The notes beneath the pieces are model-generated. The model was not told where the DNA came from. It did not search any database and was given only the letters and a program-made list of their open reading frames with translations. 28,153 bases of DNA from a bacterium (GTDB lineage Bacteria > JAHJDO01), in the NCBI GenBank assembly GCA_030611945.1, contig JAUWOV010000011.1:1-28153 (forward strand), read 5' to 3'. Position numbers and translations under genes: made by a program. This document shows, in pieces, positions 23,324-28,153 of this stretch (position 1 is its first letter; every line of letters begins with the position of its first letter).

Positions 23324-24671
23324 AATAATACAAAGTATTTTTAAAATCTTCAGCCAGGCAGGGAAATCCATATATCTTGTTGGAGGGTCAGTGCGTGATA
23401 TATTAATGAAGAAACCTCTCAATGATTACGATTTTGCCACCTCTGCGACACCTCCTGAAATTATCAGGATTCTACGAAACGCAAGGATAAAAACATATCC
23501 TGTCGGCATAAATTTTGGAACGGTCGGCGCATTCATAAATCAGGTTGAACTGCATATTACAACGTTCAGGGAAAAGGAGACATACAGAGGTTTTAGCAGA
23601 AAACCGGATGTTGATTTCGGCGCCAATATAATGGAGGACTTAGCGCGCAGGGATTTTACAATAAATACAATGGCTGTAGGCGCCGACTCAAAAATAATTG
23701 ACCCATTTAAAGGAAGAGAAGATTTAGAACAAGGAATAATCAAAACTCCCAAAGATCCGGATTCTGCATTTGAAGATGATTCGCTGAGGATACTAAGAGC
23801 GTTAAGGTTTCAATCTCAGTTAGGATTTGAGATTGAAGAGAATACCCGCATATCATTGAGAAAGAATGCATTCAGGCTGCTGAATCTCTCAGGCGAGAGA
23901 ATAAGAGATGAGATGACTAAACTGTTACTTGGCAGTTATGCAGAAGCGGCATTGAAAAATCTAATGCAGGAAGAAGTAATCAACTACTTCATCCCGGAAC
24001 TTGTTCCTCTGAGAAACCTGCATGAAGACAGCCGGCTTCATCATAAGGACGTATGGATGCATACAATAAAAGTTGTTAATAATTGTCCTTTAGATGGAAA
24101 TATCAGATGGACTGCGCTGCTTCACGACATAGCGAAACCATATGTCAGAACAATAGATGAGAAGAATGTGCATTTTTACAGACATGAAGATTTAGGCGCT
24201 AAGATGGCATGGGGGATTCTTTCAAGGCTCAGATTCTCCAATCAGGACCTCAAGCACATATGCTTTTTAATCAGGAAGCATATGAGAGCAAATCTTTATA
24301 CTTCTCTATGGACAGACACTGCAGTGAGACGGTTTGCAGCTAAGATGGGAGACAAACTCTCAGATGTTCTCAGCATTTCTAAAGCGGATATAACATCATA
24401 CAGAAAGGAGAGAGTTGCTAAAAAGCTGAAAGAATTATCTGAGCTTGAGGAGAGATGCGAAAAATTACGTTCAGCAAAAAAAACCAAATTCCCAATTACT
24501 GGAGATGAGTTAATGGATAAATTCAAGCTTTCCCCATCTCGTTTAATAGGGAAAATGAAGAATAAGATACTTGAAGCTATTACAAATGAAGAATTGCCGG
24601 AGGATAGTAAGAATAAAGAAATATATTTTAAATACATTAAGAAGGCATTTAAGAAGGAACTTGGGATATAG
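23304..24671 (+). CDS. cca: CCA tRNA nucleotidyltransferase with HD domain
   Basis: This 455-residue class II nucleotidyltransferase adds or repairs the 3' CCA end of tRNA. The head carries IYLVGGSVRD (23-32) and the metal-binding DYD (41-43). GTVGAFINQVELHITTFR, LARRDFTINTMA and DDSLRILRALRF follow as the RRDFT, neck and body motifs. An HD phosphohydrolase domain lies behind it (RLHHKDVWMHTI, then ALLHDIAKP with His274-Asp275). It could alternatively be an A-adding enzyme or a poly(A) polymerase relative; the motifs alone do not separate these fully. It overlaps its neighbours on both sides (20 bases upstream, 1 base downstream), so it is translated inside the glycan cluster. Confidence 0.93.
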   Translation: MLKIEDRIIQSIFKIFSQAGKSIYLVGGSVRDILMKKPLNDYDFATSATPPEIIRILRNARIKTYPVGINFGTVGAFINQVELHITTFREKETYRGFSRKPDVDFGANIMEDLARRDFTINTMAVGADSKIIDPFKGREDLEQGIIKTPKDPDSAFEDDSLRILRALRFQSQLGFEIEENTRISLRKNAFRLLNLSGERIRDEMTKLLLGSYAEAALKNLMQEEVINYFIPELVPLRNLHEDSRLHHKDVWMHTIKVVNNCPLDGNIRWTALLHDIAKPYVRTIDEKNVHFYRHEDLGAKMAWGILSRLRFSNQDLKHICFLIRKHMRANLYTSLWTDTAVRRFAAKMGDKLSDVLSISKADITSYRKERVAKKLKELSELEERCEKLRSAKKTKFPITGDELMDKFKLSPSRLIGKMKNKILEAITNEELPEDSKNKEIYFKYIKKAFKKELGI

Positions 24672-25774
24672 TGCAAACCGTATTACACATAAACGCAGGT
24701 GAGGTTTGGAGCGGGATAGAGCAGAGAATATTAACTATCAGTAAACTTCTTCATAACAAAGAGTTTAATATAATTTTAGCTGTATCTCCATTAAGCCCAT
24801 TATATAAGGAAGCAGGTTCATATAATATCCCGTTATTGTCTCTTAAAGTAGGCAAATGGAAATTCAACCCGGCAGTTATATGGAAACTGGCACAATTTTT
24901 AAAGACTCATAAAGTCGATATCCTGCATACACACCGTTCGTCAGATCACTGGATTGGGGTGCTTGCTGTTAGATTATTTGGCTTGTCCGGTCAATGCAAA
25001 ATTATCCGCACACGCCATAATTTCACAAGAATAAAAAATAACCGGATAAACAATAAACTGTATATGGAATGGACAGATAGAATAATAGCAGTGGCTGAAG
25101 TAATAAAAAGACAACTGGTTGATGAAAATAACATTTCTGAGAATAAAATCATCACTATTCACAGTTCCATAGACATGGGAAAATTTAAGGGCGAGTTTGA
25201 TGGTAAGAAAATACGTAACGAGTTTGGAATCTCTACTGATACTGTGGTTTTAGGAATGATAGGAAGATTAAGAGAGCATAAAGATTACCCAAATATGCTC
25301 ACAACGCTAAAGATTATTATTGAAAAATTCAAGAATATTAAATTGCTGATTGTTGGAGATGGAATTCTGGAATCGCAGCTTAAAAGCATGGTTCAAAGAA
25401 TGGAATTAAGTAGTTATGTTATATTCGCAGGTAAAAGAGAAGATATCCCGCAAATCCTCTCAGGGATTGATATATTTGCGCTTTCGTCTTCTGTTGAAGG
25501 ATCTCCTGCTGTGATCAAGGAAGCTCTTATTATGGGAAAACCTGTTGTTTCAACTAATGTAGGCGGAATTCCTGAAATTATTCAAAACGGAATTACCGGC
25601 GTATTAGTTCCTCCTCATAATCCTGAAGCTTTAGCCAATGACATTTTTGATGTAATAAATAATAGAAATAAATTCTTGGAAATGGCAAGAAAAGGAAAAC
25701 AGGTTATCATTGATGAATTCTCGGAAACCAGACTTGCAGAACTGACAGCGGAGGTATATCAAGGACATGATTAG
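24671..25774 (+). CDS. GT4 glycosyltransferase
   Basis: This 367-residue GT-B enzyme starts at GTG, sharing one base with the cca stop (TAGTG). The N-terminal VLHINAGEVWSGIEQRIL holds the Gly loop, and DILHTHRSSDHWIG (about 90-103) lines the acceptor side. The C-terminal domain has LGMIGRLREHKDYPN and KLLIVGDG, and the EX7E motif E276-GSPAVIKE284 is followed by MGKPVVSTNVGGIPEII. This pattern is common in LPS and capsule assembly enzymes. Its sugar specificity cannot be read from the sequence. It overlaps the PAS-LuxR gene by 8 bases. Confidence 0.92.
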   Translation: MQTVLHINAGEVWSGIEQRILTISKLLHNKEFNIILAVSPLSPLYKEAGSYNIPLLSLKVGKWKFNPAVIWKLAQFLKTHKVDILHTHRSSDHWIGVLAVRLFGLSGQCKIIRTRHNFTRIKNNRINNKLYMEWTDRIIAVAEVIKRQLVDENNISENKIITIHSSIDMGKFKGEFDGKKIRNEFGISTDTVVLGMIGRLREHKDYPNMLTTLKIIIEKFKNIKLLIVGDGILESQLKSMVQRMELSSYVIFAGKREDIPQILSGIDIFALSSSVEGSPAVIKEALIMGKPVVSTNVGGIPEIIQNGITGVLVPPHNPEALANDIFDVINNRNKFLEMARKGKQVIIDEFSETRLAELTAEVYQGHD

Positions 25775-27074
25775 ATTAAAAAGAGCTGAGAAAGCTCTGC
25801 GTGAAAGCGAAGAAAGATATCGGCTCTTATTTGAAACCTCGCGCGACGCAATAATGACACTTGCTCCGCCGTCCTGGAATTTTACTTCAGGAAATGCTGC
25901 TGCGATTGAACTGTTCGGTATGAAAGATAAAAAAACGTTTATTTCCGCGCCTCCGTGGAAGTATTCTCCGGAGTTTCAGCCGGACGGACAATCATCTGCA
26001 GATAAAGCAAAAAAAATGATTGACACAGCAATGGAAAAAGGGTCAAACTTTTTTGAGTGGACGCACAAAAAGCTGAATGGCAGGGACTTCTTTGCAACCG
26101 TTTTGCTGACAAGAATAAGTATCGGAGAGAAAACCTTCCTGCAGGCGACAGTCAGGGATATTACTGAGCGAAAGAAGGTGGAAGAAGAATTAAAAAAGCA
26201 TCGTGAGCATCTTGAAGACATGGTTGAAAATCGCACAGCAGAACTTAAAAAGGAAATCGTTGAACGCAGGCAAGTGGAAAAATTATTGCGGGAAAGCAAG
26301 GAAAAGATACGAGCCATTCTTGATGCTAGTCCCGATGTAATACATCTGCTTGATATCAATGGAATCATTCTCTCTGCGAACGAAAGCTATGCAAAAAAAC
26401 TTGGCGTAGAGGTAAATGACATTGTTGGCAAAAACATTTTTGATTATACCCCCCCTGAATCAATACAGAAAAGAAAAGCTGTGATTGACAAGGTCTTCAG
26501 CACAGGTGAGCCGGTACAACTTGAAGATAAAGGAGTAGTTGGCGTATATGATGCGCATGTTCATCCTGTTCTTAATCCGGCTGGAGAAGTAGCAGCAGTT
26601 GCCGTTTATGCCAGCGACATTACCAAGCGCAAGCAGGCTGAGAAGGAGTTACAGGAACAAAAACTGAATTTGGAGCAAAAGAATATTGCTCTCAGCGAAA
26701 TCATAGCGCAAGTTGAAGTAGAAAAGAAAAAGATGAAAGATGATATAGCGGCTAATGTAAATGAATTATTGTTTCCGATTTTAGAAAAACTCAAATTAGA
26801 GAATGCTGCAGGTAAATATGTTGATTTACTCAAAACCCATTTAGAGGAATTAGTTTCTTCGTTTGGCCGTAAAATAAGAGGGAAAAGACTTAATCTAACT
26901 CCAAGAGAAATTGAAATCTGCAATATGATAAAAGGCAGGCTCACGAGCAAAGAAATTGCAGAGCTTTTGAATATTTCCTTGCAGACAATTGAAAAACACC
27001 GCAAGAATATCAGACGCAAAATGGGAATATCCAAAAAAGATATTAACCTAACTTCCTTTCTTCAGGTCATTTAA
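25767..27074 (+). CDS. PAS-PAS-LuxR regulator without kinase or receiver
   Basis: This 435-residue cytoplasmic protein has a first PAS domain (about 12-135), a coiled coil (about 133-180), a second PAS domain (about 180-290), a helical region (about 290-370, KKMKDDIAANVNELLFPILE) and a LuxR-type helix-turn-helix (about 374-430, LTPREIEICNMIKG, SKEIAELLNIS, TIEKHRKNIRRKMGI). No histidine kinase, receiver or membrane segment is present, so signals would reach DNA directly through the PAS domains. A ligand, redox or light input is possible but not shown. Proteins of this layout are frequent orphan regulators in Desulfobacterota-like genomes (recalled). GGAGG (25750-25754) lies 12 bases before the ATG, inside the upstream GT gene. 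Control of the surrounding glycan genes is inference. Confidence 0.9.
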   Translation: MIRLKRAEKALRESEERYRLLFETSRDAIMTLAPPSWNFTSGNAAAIELFGMKDKKTFISAPPWKYSPEFQPDGQSSADKAKKMIDTAMEKGSNFFEWTHKKLNGRDFFATVLLTRISIGEKTFLQATVRDITERKKVEEELKKHREHLEDMVENRTAELKKEIVERRQVEKLLRESKEKIRAILDASPDVIHLLDINGIILSANESYAKKLGVEVNDIVGKNIFDYTPPESIQKRKAVIDKVFSTGEPVQLEDKGVVGVYDAHVHPVLNPAGEVAAVAVYASDITKRKQAEKELQEQKLNLEQKNIALSEIIAQVEVEKKKMKDDIAANVNELLFPILEKLKLENAAGKYVDLLKTHLEELVSSFGRKIRGKRLNLTPREIEICNMIKGRLTSKEIAELLNISLQTIEKHRKNIRRKMGISKKDINLTSFLQVI

Positions 27075-27075
27075 C

Positions 27076-27092
27076 GGGTATTTTATATACCC
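27076..27092 (+). terminator. Short hairpin after the PAS-LuxR stop
   Basis: GGGTAT (27076-27081), loop TTTAT, then ATACCC (27087-27092), begins one base after the stop codon. There is no T-run behind it, so a classical intrinsic terminator is not supported. It may stabilise the mRNA end or act as a weak pause. Confidence 0.3.
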
Positions 27093-27150
27093 ATTATCTA
27101 CCCGCACAATTCCCATTGCTGATATCTTCTTACAAAGTTAGTCTATATAT

Positions 27151-27972
27151 ATGAAACTTTCTGATCTCATGCAGAAGGAACTGGTTCTTCTTGATCTTTC
27201 ATCCGAAAAAAAAGAAGACGCAGTCAAAGAGCTAATATCTCCAATCATAAAAAAAGGACTTGCCCTTTCAGAAGAGACACTGAGTAAAGCTATTTTAGAT
27301 AGAGAAGCGCGCGGCAGTACTGCAATAGGGAACGGGGTTGCTATCCCACATGCGGAAACATCTTCTATTAAAGAAAAAATTATTGTTTTTGGAAGATCAA
27401 AAAAAGGCATAAACTTTGATGCAGTTGATAATAATCCTGTCCATCTTTTCTTTATGATTATTTCTCCAAGCAGAGAAATTTGTCCGCACTTGAAAACTCT
27501 GGCCAGAATATCACGCCTTCTTAAAAATAAAGCTTTCAGGGATGATTTGATGAGCGCTAAGTCTTCAGAAGACATAATAAAACTAATTGCTATAGAGGAA
27601 AACCCTCCTGCGGAAAGAAGAAAATATCCGCGGTATGCCGTTGATGAAGCTGTTGAGTTAAGATTGCAAAAAGATTCGGAAAAACATCTGGTTGTATACT
27701 ATGGCTATACAAAAGATATAAGCCTTGGTGGGATATGTATAACGCTACCAAAGCATGAGGATACAAATGACTCCAGAATAAAAGAAGATATAAAACTTCA
27801 AATAAGAATTCCTGTGTTGGATGTCAAAAAATATTTAGAATTAGATGGACAGATAGTCTGGATCTTACAGAGAAAAAAAGATTACAATATTGGGATACAA
27901 TTTATCTCAAACGATAAGGAAGCAGAAACCGCTCTTTCTCGATTTATTGATGAAGTAAAAACCTCTTCTTAA
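27151..27972 (+). CDS. PTS EIIA-Ntr-like domain fused to a PilZ domain
   Basis: This 273-residue protein joins two signalling domains. About 1-147 is a PTS fructose/EIIA-Ntr-type domain: REARGSTAIGNGVAIPHAET with the phosphorylatable His67, then HLKTLARISRLLKNKAFRDD (113-132). About 154-270 is a PilZ domain with both c-di-GMP-binding motifs: RxxxR as R157-KYP-R161 and D/NxSxxG as D189-I-S191-LG-G194, followed by QIVWILQRK and NIGIQFI. The first domain would be phosphorylated by HPr or NPr; the second would sense c-di-GMP. No EI, HPr, EIIB or EIIC gene is in the window. No Shine-Dalgarno sequence is seen before the ATG, which sits in a TA repeat. The role is inferred to be linking PTS phosphorylation state to c-di-GMP-controlled surface functions. 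Confidence 0.92.
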   Translation: MKLSDLMQKELVLLDLSSEKKEDAVKELISPIIKKGLALSEETLSKAILDREARGSTAIGNGVAIPHAETSSIKEKIIVFGRSKKGINFDAVDNNPVHLFFMIISPSREICPHLKTLARISRLLKNKAFRDDLMSAKSSEDIIKLIAIEENPPAERRKYPRYAVDEAVELRLQKDSEKHLVVYYGYTKDISLGGICITLPKHEDTNDSRIKEDIKLQIRIPVLDVKKYLELDGQIVWILQRKKDYNIGIQFISNDKEAETALSRFIDEVKTSS

Positions 27973-28028
27973 ATTTCGAACTGCATTCTTTTATCGATAC
28001 CCATTTTTACTTCAGTTTATCACTTGGC

Positions 28029-28057
28029 TTGACCAAATTAGTACTTGTCTATACAAT
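28029..28057 (+). promoter_or_regulatory. Predicted sigma70-type promoter, near-leaderless start
   Basis: TTGACC (28029-28034) and TACAAT (28052-28057) each match the consensus at 5 of 6 bases, with the ideal 17-base spacer. The predicted transcription start, near 28064, is only about 3 bases before the ATG at 28067. No Shine-Dalgarno sequence precedes that ATG. This is a sequence-only prediction. Confidence 0.55.
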
Positions 28058-28066
28058 GACGCTGCT

Positions 28067-28153
28067 ATGAAAAAGCCAGTTAGAATTCTCCGCATAGTCC
28101 CTTCTCTTGAAATGGGTGGTGTTGAAAGAACACTGACATCCATACTTCCAAGA
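28067..28153 (+). CDS. GT4 glycosyltransferase, N-terminal fragment cut by the window edge
   Basis: 29 codons run open to the last base of the window. The N-terminus MKKPVRILRIVPSLEMGGVE, followed by RTLTSILPR, has the beta-strand plus Gly-Gly acceptor loop typical of GT4 enzymes (I-x-PSLxxGGxER). The truncation is an edge artefact, not a broken gene. It would be the third GT4 gene in this region, apparently driven by its own promoter. Confidence 0.72.
   Translation, partial: MKKPVRILRIVPSLEMGGVERTLTSILPR

Noticed and set aside
24296-24676. 126-codon minus-strand open frame opposite cca
   Set aside because: Shadow of a well-supported gene. Its composition mirrors the Lys/Glu-rich + strand codons.
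26606-27034. 142-codon minus-strand open frame opposite the PAS-LuxR gene
   Set aside because: The + strand frame has clear domains. The reverse frame is Ser/Phe/Leu-rich with no recognisable motif, as expected of an antisense shadow.
27138-27575. 145-codon minus-strand open frame opposite the EIIA-PilZ gene
   Set aside because: It is fully antisense to a gene with intact catalytic motifs, has no ribosome site and no family resemblance.

Overview
The window is a dense, low-GC (estimated by eye, under 40%) bacterial chromosome segment, nearly all of it coding. No gap exceeds 300 bases, and I see no rRNA, tRNA, CRISPR array or transposase. Every gene but one (typA) is on the + strand, and many neighbours overlap by a few bases. 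A diderm (Gram-negative-type) envelope is implied by a heptosyltransferase-type GT9 enzyme, an AsmA-like protein, LolA-like domains and a type II secretion-type pseudopilin. SecD and SecF are fused. The mix, including a pseudopilin-like domain of the style common in planctomycetes and related candidate phyla, suggests an uncultured lineage such as Omnitrophota. That placement is inference; no rRNA or marker tree is available.

Layout. (1) 1-3388: a 1031-residue exported multidomain protein (LolA-like domain, pseudopilin-like domain lacking its membrane helix, Ca-binding-type loop). It is flanked by two different degenerate interspersed palindromic repeats. (2) 3389-9511: a protein-export and translation operon, secDF - fmdB-like - DUF3108-like - lepA - lepB, with overlapping genes. 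(3) 9566-11374: typA/bipA on the minus strand, facing away from a pseudopilin gene across a 74-bp gap that carries a good sigma70-type promoter. (4) 11449-17837: an exported-protein cluster: GspG-like pseudopilin, a 66-residue protein, an Ig-domain protein ending in a LolA-like domain, a TolB-like propeller and a large alpha/beta-hydrolase (lipase-like). (5) 17848-18943: a 23-codon ORF overlapping an orphan DUF1016/YhcG-type PD-(D/E)XK nuclease. (6) 18946-27074: a tightly packed envelope-glycan cluster (GT9, GT4, polysaccharide deacetylase, AsmA-like, CCA-adding enzyme, GT4, PAS-PAS-LuxR regulator). (7) 27151-27972: a PTS EIIA-Ntr-like domain fused to a PilZ c-di-GMP-binding domain. (8) 28067 to the end: the start of another GT4 gene behind a near-consensus promoter that would give an almost leaderless mRNA.

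The common thread is envelope biogenesis: export machinery, exported multidomain proteins with lipid-carrier-type folds next to a lipase-like enzyme, then glycan assembly with possible c-di-GMP and PTS control. The most unusual items are the EIIA-PilZ fusion, the LolA-like domains built into multidomain exported proteins, and the operon that joins an Ig/LolA protein, a propeller and a lipase.
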